Positions 14,695 to 23,171 of a DNA stretch of 43,743 bases are shown one piece after another (position 1 is the first letter of the stretch; each line of letters begins with the position of its first letter). The notes below the pieces were generated by a model. The model saw nothing but the letters and a program-made list of their open reading frames with translations. It did no database searches and was not told where the DNA came from. The translations under genes were made by a program, and so were the position numbers. This DNA comes from Clostridia bacterium (GTDB lineage: Bacteria > Bacillota > Clostridia > Lachnospirales > Lachnospiraceae), in the NCBI GenBank assembly GCA_021201905.1, contig JAJQEA010000311.1:1-43743 (forward strand), written 5' to 3'.

Positions 14695-14732
14695 CCGGCT
14701 TTGTCTGACTTATATCAGATAAAGCCGGTTTT
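14695..14732 (+). terminator. Terminator after the DUF4250 gene
   Basis: CCGGCTTTGTCTGA (14695-14708) pairs with TCAGATAAAGCCGG (14715-14728) with a single G-U pair and a six-base loop, followed by TTTTGT. Strong rho-independent form separating DUF4250 from the pilus operon. Confidence 0.9.
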
Positions 14733-14770
14733 GTACATATGAATCTGTTGTGGAAAAGGGGAGGGGAGCC

Positions 14771-15961
14771 ATGCCGCGTTACAGATACAAGGCGAAAAGT
14801 GAAGATGGAAGAGTTCACTGTGGAACCGAGGAGGCAGACAGCGGCAGGGCTCTTTTCGTTATACTGAAGTCCCGGGGACTCTACTGTTATGAATACAGCT
14901 CCCAGGAGCGGACGCCCCCAGTGCGTCCGGCAAAGCTGAACCAGAGACAGCTTCCGCTGCTGCGCAGACAGATAGCAGCCATGCTGACGGCAGGAGTGCC
15001 GCTGTCCAGGGCCCTGGAGGTGAGCGCGGGGTCTGCCAGGGATAAGACCCTGAAGGTGACGCTTGCCGGACTCAGGGAGAGCATACACAAGGGACGTACC
15101 TTGTCGGAGGCCATGGAGGAGATGAAGGGAATACTGCCTAATCTGCTGGTTTATATGACCCGCACAGGCGAGTCCAGTGGAAGGCTGGATAAACTGCTCC
15201 ATAAGATGGCGGAGTACTACGGCCGGGAGGAGGAGTTAAACGGCAAGGTGCGGGCGGCCATGACCTATCCGGTTATATTGTTTTCCATTACCGTGATAGC
15301 GGCCGTATTTATGCTGACCATGGTCCTTCCGCAGTTTGCCTCCATGCTGCAGGAGCAGGAACTGCCCTGGATTACCCGTATGATGATGAGGCTCAGTTTC
15401 AGCCTCCGAAGCCGCGGGTTCCTTTACATCATGCTTGTTCTGGCATTGATGGCCCTGTTCAAGGGGATTCTAAAATGTCCTTCCGTCCGGCTGCAGGCAG
15501 ACCGGGCTCAACTGTATACTCCAATCATAGGAAAACTTTTAAGAACCGTATATACATCACGCTTCGCGTCTGCCTTTGCAGTGCTCTACGGAAGCGGAAT
15601 TGGAATTCTGGATGCCATGCACACGGTAGGGCGGGTAATGGGAAATTCATATGTGGAGAGGGGGCTGGCCCAGGCCGCGGAGAGCTTAAAAGGAGGCGTG
15701 ATGCTGTCGCAGGCGTTGGAGGAGCTGGATTTGTTCCAGCCGGTGCTTATTTCCATGGTGGCAGCGGGAGAGGAATCCGGCGCATTGGATATGGTGCTGG
15801 AAGACGCAGGGCGTTTTTATGAAAAGGAGGCAGCCAGGGCGGTGAACCAGATGATTGCGCTTCTGGAGCCGGCCATGATTCTCATACTGGCCCTGGTGGT
15901 GGGAAGTGTGGTCATGGCTATCATGATGCCTGTGTTTAACATGTACTCGTCGATGCTGTAA
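14771..15961 (+). CDS. pilC: Type IV pilus / type II secretion inner-membrane platform protein (PilC/GspF)
   Basis: Polytopic platform protein that couples the assembly ATPase to pilin polymerisation. From ATG 14771 the product is 396 residues and contains two copies of the GspF domain (about 60-190 and 265-390). Family segments include QIAAMLTAGVPLSRALE, the TRTGESSGRLD loop and the mirrored VAAGEESGALD loop. Membrane segments lie near 167-190, 216-235 and 360-389. I chose 14771 because GGGGAGG lies just upstream; an in-frame TTG at 14750 adds seven residues without a site. It is the first gene of the pilus operon, and no clear promoter was found between it and the preceding terminator. Confidence 0.93.
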   Translation: MPRYRYKAKSEDGRVHCGTEEADSGRALFVILKSRGLYCYEYSSQERTPPVRPAKLNQRQLPLLRRQIAAMLTAGVPLSRALEVSAGSARDKTLKVTLAGLRESIHKGRTLSEAMEEMKGILPNLLVYMTRTGESSGRLDKLLHKMAEYYGREEELNGKVRAAMTYPVILFSITVIAAVFMLTMVLPQFASMLQEQELPWITRMMMRLSFSLRSRGFLYIMLVLALMALFKGILKCPSVRLQADRAQLYTPIIGKLLRTVYTSRFASAFAVLYGSGIGILDAMHTVGRVMGNSYVERGLAQAAESLKGGVMLSQALEELDLFQPVLISMVAAGEESGALDMVLEDAGRFYEKEAARAVNQMIALLEPAMILILALVVGSVVMAIMMPVFNMYSSML

Positions 15962-15971
15962 GAGGTGGGAA

Positions 15972-17429
15972 ATGAAATATTACATTTGTTTGGAAGAGGA
16001 CAGGATATGGTATGTCCGCGGCAGGTTTAAGTGGTGTCCGGGTTCAGGAAGCCGCCGCCATCTTGAAATAGTGGATTGGGAATTCGTGGAGCCGGTGCCT
16101 GATGTGGCATCGGCCCTGACGCGTCTGGCTGAAAAACACGGCATGGAGGGAAAACGGGTCAGCCTCATCGTTGGCCGGGATGTGAGGATGATGAGCTTCA
16201 CCATTCCAAAGGCAGGGAAGAACGCCATGAAAAGAATGGCAGTCAATGAAATGTCCCTGCTGGACGCAGGCTTTGGAAACCACGCAATGGCCCTGGACCT
16301 GGGGACCAAATCCGGCAGGACAATGGTCTCGGTTACCGCATACTATATGGAGCAGCAAAGTCTGGATGCGTATAAGAAAGCCCTGGAGGACGGGAAGATG
16401 ATATGCGGCAGGGTTCTGGTACTGCCTGACTGTATGGCGCTTATGGCCAGGGAGCTTTGGCGGGAGGAACGGGTTCTTCTGATGGATGTGAGCCAGGGCA
16501 GCATGGGCTTTTACGTGCTGGCAGGGGGACATTGCCTTGCGTGCCACATGACAGGCCTGAAAACCAGCTGCTTTCTGCGCGAGGGAGCATTGGACATGCT
16601 CTGTGAGGAGATGGCGGAGCAGGTGGAGGGACTGATGGGGGATATGGGCACAGCACAAGAAGTTCCGGCTCCGGATTGCATGGTAATCATGACCTCCTGT
16701 ATTCCTGATGCCCAGGCAGTGGCAGCGTATATGTCGGAGAGATTTAAGGTGCCGTGCAGCGTCCGGATGCCGGAACCAGTGGACGCCACATGTCTGGCAG
16801 TCTGTGTGGCCGGTTCCCTGGAGGGAAAGAGAAAGGCGCTGGAACTGGAGGAGCTGCAAAATGGGGATGGGGAAGGCTCTGTACTGGGTCATGGACCCTT
16901 TATCACCAGGGGCTGGGCCCTGTTCCTCCTTGCCAACGCTCTGGCAGCCGGGGGCCTGTCCTTTCACGCAGCTTATCTGAACCATAGGGCGGGCATGGAA
17001 CTGGACCGGACAGAGTATGCAATAGAGGAAGCGGAGTACAAGACCCGTGTCCGGGAATCCATGAGGATGGAAGAAAGAATAGGTGAAATGTCGGCTTACA
17101 GGGAGAAAACCCGGACCGCAAAGGAACTGTTAGCCGGGAAGAATCTTCTGTGCATGGATGGATTCAGGGCATTTACAGAGGCCATGGATCCGGATATGAG
17201 GATTGAAGCCCTTTCCTTTGAGGGAGAGGGACCTTACCTTCAGATGGTTGTGTCCATGGAGCACTCTGAGGATGTGCCGGCCTACGTGGAGCGGGTGAAA
17301 CATGCAGGTGTATTCAGGCAGGTAAGACACAGCCTGTGGGAAAAGAGGGAAGAGGACAGGGAGACGGACCGGGTATATGCCACTGTTTACGGAACTCTGG
17401 GAACAGGAGGACAGGATGAAGCTCAGTAG
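15972..17429 (+). CDS. PilM-PilN-like fusion (GspL-like) pilus assembly protein
   Basis: Probable assembly-platform protein combining a cytoplasmic actin-like part with a membrane-anchored periplasmic-type domain. Residues 1 to about 240 look like a divergent PilM (ASKHA fold: VSLIVGRDVRMMSFTIP, LLMDVSQGSMGFYVLAGG). A single membrane segment follows at about 310-335, then a coiled region and a ferredoxin-like PilN/GspL-type end (FTEAMDPDMRIEALSFEGEG, VERVKHAGVFRQV). The family assignment rests on this architecture and on position between PilC and a PilO-like gene, not on strong motifs. At 485 residues it is about the sum of PilM and PilN. It starts 11 bases after pilC. Confidence 0.7.
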   Translation: MKYYICLEEDRIWYVRGRFKWCPGSGSRRHLEIVDWEFVEPVPDVASALTRLAEKHGMEGKRVSLIVGRDVRMMSFTIPKAGKNAMKRMAVNEMSLLDAGFGNHAMALDLGTKSGRTMVSVTAYYMEQQSLDAYKKALEDGKMICGRVLVLPDCMALMARELWREERVLLMDVSQGSMGFYVLAGGHCLACHMTGLKTSCFLREGALDMLCEEMAEQVEGLMGDMGTAQEVPAPDCMVIMTSCIPDAQAVAAYMSERFKVPCSVRMPEPVDATCLAVCVAGSLEGKRKALELEELQNGDGEGSVLGHGPFITRGWALFLLANALAAGGLSFHAAYLNHRAGMELDRTEYAIEEAEYKTRVRESMRMEERIGEMSAYREKTRTAKELLAGKNLLCMDGFRAFTEAMDPDMRIEALSFEGEGPYLQMVVSMEHSEDVPAYVERVKHAGVFRQVRHSLWEKREEDRETDRVYATVYGTLGTGGQDEAQ

Positions 17430-18051
17430 CAGGGAGCGGTTTCTCATAGGCGTATTGTTCACCATCATCATATGGGTAGCGGCGCTGGAAGTATGTATCT
17501 GGCCGTGTCGGGCTGGATACCAGAAGTCCATGGAGCTGATGGAAAGCCGGAAGCAGGAAGCGGCGGGCATGGAATTTTACCTGAGCCACTATGATGAGCT
17601 GGAGCAGAAGCTGAATGAGTGGGAGAATTTAAGGAATAAAGAAGATTTCTTTTACCGGGATATCGATGATACCTTTATGGACAGGAGCCTACAGGCCATG
17701 GCAGCCAGGGCGGGGGTAAGCATATGCCGCATGAGTATAGGCGGGGCTGCTTTGGCAGATTTTCCCTATGATACAGAAATGGCTGACCCGGAGGACAGAG
17801 GGAAGGAAGCCACGGAAAACGGGCCGGCAGGCGGGACGGTAATGGAATCAGTCGTAACCATGGAGATAGAATGCCCGGACGCAGAGGGCGTGATGACATT
17901 TGCAGATGAAATATACGAAGAACATAGAAGCGTTCTGGTAAGCTTTCTGGATGTGGAAGCTGTGTATGAGAGCAAAGAGGACGGACAGGAAACGTATCAG
18001 GGAATGAAGGGAATCATGGAGGTCAGATATTATTATGAAGAAATCAGATAG
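17416..18051 (+). CDS. PilO/GspM-like pilus assembly protein
   Basis: About 211 residues: short cytoplasmic N-terminus, one membrane segment (about 11-31), then a coiled-coil (about 35-75) and a C-terminal ferredoxin-like domain with IECPDAEGVMTFADEI and VRYYYEEIR. This is the PilO or GspM layout, which pairs with PilN/GspL on the outer face of the membrane. Sequence similarity is weak, so the call leans on architecture and operon order. ATG 17416 has GGAGG five bases upstream and overlaps the previous gene by 14 bases; a longer in-frame start at 17377 has no site. It overlaps the following prepilin gene. Confidence 0.65.
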   Translation: MKLSSRERFLIGVLFTIIIWVAALEVCIWPCRAGYQKSMELMESRKQEAAGMEFYLSHYDELEQKLNEWENLRNKEDFFYRDIDDTFMDRSLQAMAARAGVSICRMSIGGAALADFPYDTEMADPEDRGKEATENGPAGGTVMESVVTMEIECPDAEGVMTFADEIYEEHRSVLVSFLDVEAVYESKEDGQETYQGMKGIMEVRYYYEEIR

Positions 18052-18379
18052 CAGGTCATCCGCAGGAGGCTTCACGCTGATAGAGGTGGTGGTGTCAACT
18101 GCCCTCCTGGCAGTTGTCTGTACTGGGTTCCTGATGATGACGGCTGCTAATGCCGGCCAGATATCCAGGGAGCAGAGGATGGAACAGTCCAATTACAGCC
18201 TCAGCGCCCGGGCCGGCGAAGGAGAGGGAGAACCTACCGGAGAGACCATTGCGGTGGAGTTCAGCCTGGAGGAGACGGACCAGGTCCGGGAAATATTTGA
18301 GCAGTACGAAATCACCGAATCAGGGGAAGATACCGGCAATTATATGAGCAACCATATGACATTTTACAGGCACAGATAA
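18035..18379 (+). CDS. Minor type IV prepilin
   Basis: A 114-residue prepilin: basic leader ending in Gly-Gly, cleavage site G/FTLIEVV with Glu at +5, and a hydrophobic N-terminal helix typical of class III signal peptides. The remaining domain is short and acidic and ends TFYRHR. It is probably a minor pilin of the PilV/GspI kind by its operon position. It overlaps the end of the PilO-like gene by 17 bases, suggesting coupling. Confidence 0.82.
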   Translation: MKKSDSRSSAGGFTLIEVVVSTALLAVVCTGFLMMTAANAGQISREQRMEQSNYSLSARAGEGEGEPTGETIAVEFSLEETDQVREIFEQYEITESGEDTGNYMSNHMTFYRHR

Positions 18380-18391
18380 GGGCGGGGAGAT

Positions 18392-18925
18392 ATGGCGAAG
18401 GGGAGCAGGCCAGGAAACAACAACAGCGGATTTACATTGATTGAGACAGTGGCGGCACTGTCCATTGCTGCTGTCCTGGCTGTATTTATTTCCGGTTTCA
18501 TCCATCCGCAGATGAAGCTGTATTATGATTTGGACCGGATAACCCAGGCAAAGGCAATGTGCGGCGAGGCATACCGGGGCCTGGAGGAAAAACTGAGGTA
18601 CGGCTATGTGTTTTGCTGCGACTACCGGGATACGGGCGCGATATCTTACTATGTGAGGAACCGTCAGGAGATACCGGACCTGGAGACGGGAGCGTCATAT
18701 TATGAGGAACTGCCGCCGGTGGAGGACTGGCCCAGCATCTCCGCAGAGGAGCTGGATGTGGCAGAGATGGGCGGTATGGAATTAGAGCTGGATTTCAGCG
18801 GAACAAAGAATACCCGGGCCAAGGTGAGCATAAAGGTGAAGAAGGACGGGGATGTTATATATGAGCAGAAGGCGGTCATCGGTTCCATGTATGGTTATAC
18901 CATGGATGGGGAAGGCAGGACATGA
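18392..18925 (+). CDS. Minor type IV prepilin (PilW/GspJ-like)
   Basis: A 177-residue prepilin with cleavage site SG/FTLIETVAAL, conserved Glu at +5, hydrophobic helix, then a longer head domain containing cysteines (Cys in QAKAMCGEA and the FCC pair). The larger head and its position after a PilV-like gene fit the PilW/GspJ slot; this is inference. GGGGAGAT lies upstream of the ATG. The stop overlaps the next start as ATGA. Confidence 0.8.
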   Translation: MAKGSRPGNNNSGFTLIETVAALSIAAVLAVFISGFIHPQMKLYYDLDRITQAKAMCGEAYRGLEEKLRYGYVFCCDYRDTGAISYYVRNRQEIPDLETGASYYEELPPVEDWPSISAEELDVAEMGGMELELDFSGTKNTRAKVSIKVKKDGDVIYEQKAVIGSMYGYTMDGEGRT

Positions 18926-19707
18926 TGGACAGGGGAAGAACAGAAAGAGAATACAATGGACATACCAGGGGGAACAGCCTGATGTATGTGGTCCTGCTCA
19001 TGACCCTTTTGGCTGCGCTGTCCTGCGGATATATGGCCATTTCCCGGTACAACATGAAAGCTGCCCTGGACAGCAGGCGCTATATGGAGGCCCAGCTTTC
19101 CGCCAAGACCATTCACCGTTCATTCTGCGAGGCAGTAAGCAGCGGGGAGTCCCCGGCCATGAACCTGATCTGGCAGAGCTTCCAGGAGGACTGCGACAGG
19201 GTGAGGGAAGAATTTGACAAGATGATGGACGAGAAAGAGGCAGAGGACGCCGCAGAGAAAGACGCGGACGCAGGGAAAGATGCAGACGCGGACATAGACG
19301 AAGAAATTCGCTGGGAACGGTATCTGTATCACGCGCTGGGAAACAAGGAATATGTGGTCCGTGGAAAGGGAGATTCCGGGGATTTGAGTGTTATGGATGA
19401 TGACGCGGCGGCTTCAGCGGAAGATGCCCAGGGGGCAGATGCTCCGGAGGGGGATCCGGCGGCAGTCAGCTCCACCACAATTGACATTACATTGACAGCG
19501 CAGCCCCTTAAGTCTCTGGCCACGGTCCACACCAGGGTGGAAAGCAGCGGTTACAGCTTTTCACTGATGGCGGACATTGTATTTGACGACAGGGACGGAT
19601 CCGTGATGGTCATCCGCAAACCGTACCGGTCCAGCAAAGGGGAGGGACCGGAGGTGAAGGTTTATCTGAACGGAAACGGCGTATACCGCTATTATGAGGG
19701 CGGCTGA
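18922..19707 (+). CDS. PilX/GspK-like pilus tip protein
   Basis: A 261-residue protein with a basic N-terminus and a hydrophobic segment starting G/NSLMYVVLLMTLLAALS. This resembles PilX or GspK proteins, which lack the Glu+5 rule or have degenerate cleavage sites; there is no Glu at +5 here. The middle is strongly acidic and low-complexity (about residues 95-130, Asp/Ala/Glu-rich); the C-terminal part is beta-rich with ITLTAQPLKSLATVHTRVE. The likely role is a minor or tip pseudopilin. It overlaps the preceding gene by four bases (ATGA). Its last 98 bases are antisense to the frameshifted tail of the prepilin peptidase ORF. Confidence 0.65.
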   Translation: MMDRGRTEREYNGHTRGNSLMYVVLLMTLLAALSCGYMAISRYNMKAALDSRRYMEAQLSAKTIHRSFCEAVSSGESPAMNLIWQSFQEDCDRVREEFDKMMDEKEAEDAAEKDADAGKDADADIDEEIRWERYLYHALGNKEYVVRGKGDSGDLSVMDDDAAASAEDAQGADAPEGDPAAVSSTTIDITLTAQPLKSLATVHTRVESSGYSFSLMADIVFDDRDGSVMVIRKPYRSSKGEGPEVKVYLNGNGVYRYYEGG

Positions 19708-20488
19708 CCATGAGAGGAAGGGCGCCATCTGTTAACGGAAAAAGCCCAGATACCACAGAAGCAGCTGTCCAAACCACAGGCCACATATCATCAGGGATAC
19801 CGCGAAAAACGGTGCCATGGGTATCTGTGTCTTTCGGCCGACTCTTCCCCGCAAAAAGGGGAACTGCATACCAGAGTCTCGCTATGACATAGCCCATCAA
19901 AAGAGCTGTCATGGCAGGGGCGGCGCCTATCAGCAGACCACTGGCAGCAAAGAGCTTTACGTCACCCCAGCCAACGCCTCCGCGGCTGAGCAGATTCACA
20001 AGAGCCAGGAAACCGCCTGCGAGAAGGGAGCCGCCCAGCCGGTTCATGAGGGTGGGACCGGATCCGGCTGCCAGTGAGATACAGGACAGCAGTAAAATCA
20101 GAATATGAATGCCGTCAGGTATATACATGTGCCGTGTGTCTATAAACGCGGCTGTTATGAGAATACCGGAAAACATGCACATAAGGGCTGAATCCATACC
20201 GGGCCCTTTTGACAGGAGGCACAGGATGAAGGCAGACGCGGTGAGAAGCTCCACAGCCGGATATTGTACGGATATAGAAGCCCTGCAATACCGGCACCTG
20301 CCCTTTAGGAATAACCAGGACAGAACGGGAACCATATCGTAAAAAGCCAGCACATGGCCGCAGGCAGGACAGTGGGAACGCCCGGTCACGAAATTCTGGT
20401 TTTCAGGTATGCGCAGGATACAGACATTGAGAAAGCTGCCTGTCACTGCGCCGAACAGTCCGTAAAATACAAAACAGATAAAAAACAT
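19610..20488 (-). CDS. pilD: Prepilin peptidase (PilD/GspO, A24), C-terminus frameshifted
   Basis: Polytopic aspartic protease that cleaves and N-methylates prepilins. The N-terminal zinc-type domain has CPAC (40-43) and CRYC (65-68). Catalytic Asp117 lies in AAFIDTRHMYIPD and Asp176 in GWGDVKLF. After about residue 218 the open frame loses family character and runs 98 bases antisense into the neighbouring pilX-like gene. In the other frame from the TTT at 19832-19834 (AAA on the coding strand), the sequence reads KTQIPMAPFFAVSL, the expected IPF-x-P motif, and ends FGQLLLWYLGFFR with a stop at 19732-19734. Removing one base gives a 251-residue protein that does not overlap its neighbour. Either a real one-base insertion or a sequence error. 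Confidence 0.88.
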   Translation of the reverse strand: MFFICFVFYGLFGAVTGSFLNVCILRIPENQNFVTGRSHCPACGHVLAFYDMVPVLSWLFLKGRCRYCRASISVQYPAVELLTASAFILCLLSKGPGMDSALMCMFSGILITAAFIDTRHMYIPDGIHILILLLSCISLAAGSGPTLMNRLGGSLLAGGFLALVNLLSRGGVGWGDVKLFAASGLLIGAAPAMTALLMGYVIARLWYAVPLFAGKSRPKDTDTHGTVFRGIPDDMWPVVWTAASVVSGLFPLTDGALPLMVSRPHNSGIRRFRSDKPSPPVPPLCWTGTVCG

Positions 20489-20560
20489 GGTATTACCTCG
20501 CCTTCATCACAATCTGCTGTCTGGCGAAAGTATACCATATGGAAGGGAGAGGAGACAACA

Positions 20561-22267
20561 GTGCCAGATAAAATACCCATAGAAAACATGCTGGTTGACA
20601 GGGGATATCTGACCCGGGGACAGCTGGAGCGCGCCATGCGTCTTAAGGCGGGAAAGCCGGACAGCTCCATTGAGGAAATACTGACAGAGTTCGGTTATGT
20701 TACAGAGACAGTCCTTCTGTCCTGTGCGGCTGCCAGGGATCATATGGAGGTGGCGCCTTTGGGCCCTCTCAGGACTGACCGCAAGGCAGCTGCCGTGATT
20801 GAGCCGTCCTTTGCCGTGAGGAACCGTATTCTTCCCATGGGTTTTGAGGAGGAATGTCTCATGGTGGCAGCAGCCTATCCGGTGTCTCCCGATGTGCTGG
20901 CTGAGGTGGAAACCCTGTCCGGCATGAAGGCCAGGGCAGTGCTGGCGCCGGAGAAGGAGCTGAAGCAGGCGCTTAAAAAAGCCTATGGCAATGCGCCGGA
21001 GCATGGATACGGGGAGAATGCCTGCTTTCCGGCAAAGGAACCGGGCGCAGCGCCGGAAGGCTCTATTTCTGAACTGTCCTTCATGGAGCGGGTGGAAAGC
21101 GCTCCCGTGGTGCGCATGGTCAATGCGGTCATCGAGGATGCCTTCCATAAAAATGCCAGCGACATTCATGTGGAGCCGGGAAAGAACGATCTGGTCATCC
21201 GCATCAGAATCAACGGAGACCTGATGGTCCATACTACACTTAAAATGGAATACCACCGTCCCATGATAACCAGGCTTAAGCTGATGGCCGGCATGGACAT
21301 TGCGGAAAAACGTCTTCCCCAGGATGGAAAATACCACTATGAGCGGGGTGAGGTGTCCACGGACCTGAGAATTTCCACTCTGCCCTCTGTCTATGGTGAG
21401 AAGGCAGTTCTCAGGCTTTTGGGAAATGACAGGGACAACTCGCTGATGGATATAAGGCGTCTGGGTATGGAGGAGGAGCAGAGAACTGTATTTGAACATA
21501 TCCTTAAGGCGCCTCACGGCATGGTCCTGGTGACAGGTCCCACGGGAAGCGGAAAGACAACCACCCTGTACGCTGCCTTAAACCGGATGGTGAAAAAGAA
21601 AATCAACATAGTCACGGTGGAGGACCCGGCGGAGAAGGTCATGGAGGGAATGACCCAGGTCCAGGTAAATTCCAAAGCCGGCCTTACATTTGCGTCTGCC
21701 CTGCGCTCCATCCTAAGACAGGACCCGGACGTGATCATGGTAGGTGAAATGAGGGATGAGGAGACAGTGGACATCGGAGTAAGGGCAGCCATCACAGGGC
21801 ATCTGGTGCTGTCCACCCTTCACACCAATGACTGCGCTTCCACCATCCACAGACTTCGCAATATGGGAGTTCCTCCTTATATGGCGGCGGCTTCCCTGTC
21901 CGGCATCGTGGCCCAGAGGCTGGTAAAGCTGCTCTGTCTCAATTGCCGCCAGCCCTATGTTCCGGATAAGCGGGAGCGCAGGATATTCACAGAGCGGAAG
22001 AAACATATTCCGGACAGACTGTGGAGAGCTGCGGGCTGTCCTCTTTGCGGCGGTACAGGATATACCGGAAGGACAGCGGTCTATGAGATAATGGATGTGG
22101 ATGAACCGATCAGGGCCATGATACTTGACAATGAGCCGCTTTCATCCATCCGTGAATACCAGGAGCAGAAAGGCTCCATGCCTCTCGGGGATCATGTCCT
22201 GAGAATGGCTGCCAGCGGACAAACCGATATGGAGGAGGTTGAGAAAATACTGTATTCCGTCCAGTAG
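20561..22267 (+). CDS. pilB: Type IV pilus assembly / type II secretion ATPase (PilB/GspE)
   Basis: Cytoplasmic hexameric ATPase powering pilin polymerisation. From GTG 20561 the product is 568 residues with an N-terminal T2SSE_N domain (about 1-150). The core has Walker A GPTGSGKTT (about 326-334), Asp box VTVEDPAEK, Walker B DPDVIMVGEMRDEET and His box HLVLSTLHTND. A tetracysteine zinc site follows (CLNC near 457, CPLC near 493). I chose 20561 because GGGAGAGGAG lies six bases upstream; the longer frame from 20354 overlaps the divergent prepilin peptidase gene. It is divergent from pilD, and the two prepilin genes follow. This is the only pilus ATPase in view. Confidence 0.94.
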   Translation: MPDKIPIENMLVDRGYLTRGQLERAMRLKAGKPDSSIEEILTEFGYVTETVLLSCAAARDHMEVAPLGPLRTDRKAAAVIEPSFAVRNRILPMGFEEECLMVAAAYPVSPDVLAEVETLSGMKARAVLAPEKELKQALKKAYGNAPEHGYGENACFPAKEPGAAPEGSISELSFMERVESAPVVRMVNAVIEDAFHKNASDIHVEPGKNDLVIRIRINGDLMVHTTLKMEYHRPMITRLKLMAGMDIAEKRLPQDGKYHYERGEVSTDLRISTLPSVYGEKAVLRLLGNDRDNSLMDIRRLGMEEEQRTVFEHILKAPHGMVLVTGPTGSGKTTTLYAALNRMVKKKINIVTVEDPAEKVMEGMTQVQVNSKAGLTFASALRSILRQDPDVIMVGEMRDEETVDIGVRAAITGHLVLSTLHTNDCASTIHRLRNMGVPPYMAAASLSGIVAQRLVKLLCLNCRQPYVPDKRERRIFTERKKHIPDRLWRAAGCPLCGGTGYTGRTAVYEIMDVDEPIRAMILDNEPLSSIREYQEQKGSMPLGDHVLRMAASGQTDMEEVEKILYSVQ

Positions 22268-22306
22268 GGAGCCCCAATCGTACAAAAGAAAAGAGGAGTC
22301 ATGATA

Positions 22307-22663
22307 ATGAGCATACATATGAAAAAGGGAAAGAAGAGAACGGAAGGATTTACGCTGGTGGAATTAATCTGTGTCATTGCCATACTGGGAATACTGGTGG
22401 CAATCGCAGTGCCCTCCTACCGGGGAATCCAGGACAAATCAGCGGAACAGGTAGCCATATCCAATGCCAGGTCCAATTATACCCTGGGAAAGGCGCAGCA
22501 GGACATGATAGACGCGGGTGTCTTAAAGGACTCTGAGAAAGAGGAGTACCATTATGACAAAGATAGTAACAAAGCTTACTGGGAAGGCCAGATAAACGGC
22601 AAGACGTATAGGGCCTATTATGATGGTGAAACCGGTGAGGGCAAGATTGAGTCTGGAAATTAA
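22307..22663 (+). CDS. pilA: Major-type type IV prepilin
   Basis: A 118-residue prepilin with basic leader (HMKKGKKRTEG), cleavage site G/FTLVELICVIAILGILVAIAVP, Glu at +5 and Pro near +22, the classical PilA/GspG features. The head domain of about 70 residues is small and Tyr/Asp-rich (NKAYWEGQINGKTYRAYYDG). I chose ATG 22307 because GAGGAG ends eight bases upstream; ATGs at 22301 and 22319 are in the same frame and possible. Its position just after pilB and its size suggest the main fibre subunit, but that is inferred. Confidence 0.9.
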   Translation: MSIHMKKGKKRTEGFTLVELICVIAILGILVAIAVPSYRGIQDKSAEQVAISNARSNYTLGKAQQDMIDAGVLKDSEKEEYHYDKDSNKAYWEGQINGKTYRAYYDGETGEGKIESGN

Positions 22664-22733
22664 GTCCCGCGTGTGGTACAATGAGCCATTATTGGCGGCT
22701 TACGGCGGGAAGTGGAAAATGAGGGAAAAGGAC

Positions 22734-23156
22734 ATGAAGAAAAAGGAAAATTCCGCGTTTACCCTGGTGGAGCTGATTGCAGTGGTCGCAATCCTGTCCA
22801 TACTGCTGTGTATCGCGGTGCCTAATATGATTAACTATATTAACGCTGCCCATGAGGCAACGGCAATAACAGAGGCCCAGATTTGCGTGGATGCGGTCCA
22901 GCGTTACCTGGATGACGAGAGGGCAAAAGGGACGCTGACACCCCTAAAGCTACGCAGGCTTATGGGTCTGGATCTCAGCAATCCCGACAGTCCGTTAAAG
23001 GATTATATTTCCGGAGGTCAGAAGGAGGCCAGAATTGCCTCTGTGGAGGCGGACCTGCCCACAGGACGTCTGCTTTGTCTGGAATATAAAAACCGGTACG
23101 GCACTGTGAAACTGAACATTGACGAGGAAGGAAACATAACGGAAGCGGAAAACTAG
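22734..23156 (+). CDS. Second major-type prepilin with Ala at the cleavage site
   Basis: About 140 residues with a short basic leader (MKKKENSA) directly before FTLVELIAVVAILSILLCIAVP. The cleavage position -1 is Ala rather than the near-invariant Gly, while Phe+1 and Glu+5 are kept. Alanine at -1 is tolerated in some systems but usually slows processing. The head domain is acidic with one Cys in TEAQICVDAV and one in GRLLCLEY. ATG 22734 follows GAGGG by eight bases; an upstream in-frame ATG at 22719 is possible. It lies 70 bases after the first prepilin gene and just before cls. Confidence 0.85.
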   Translation: MKKKENSAFTLVELIAVVAILSILLCIAVPNMINYINAAHEATAITEAQICVDAVQRYLDDERAKGTLTPLKLRRLMGLDLSNPDSPLKDYISGGQKEARIASVEADLPTGRLLCLEYKNRYGTVKLNIDEEGNITEAEN

Positions 23157-23171
23157 GAGAGAGGCTGTAGA

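Noticed and set aside
16044-16985. 313-codon minus-strand ORF
   Set aside because: Antisense of the PilM-like gene; His/Cys-rich composition typical of shadow frames and no ribosome site.
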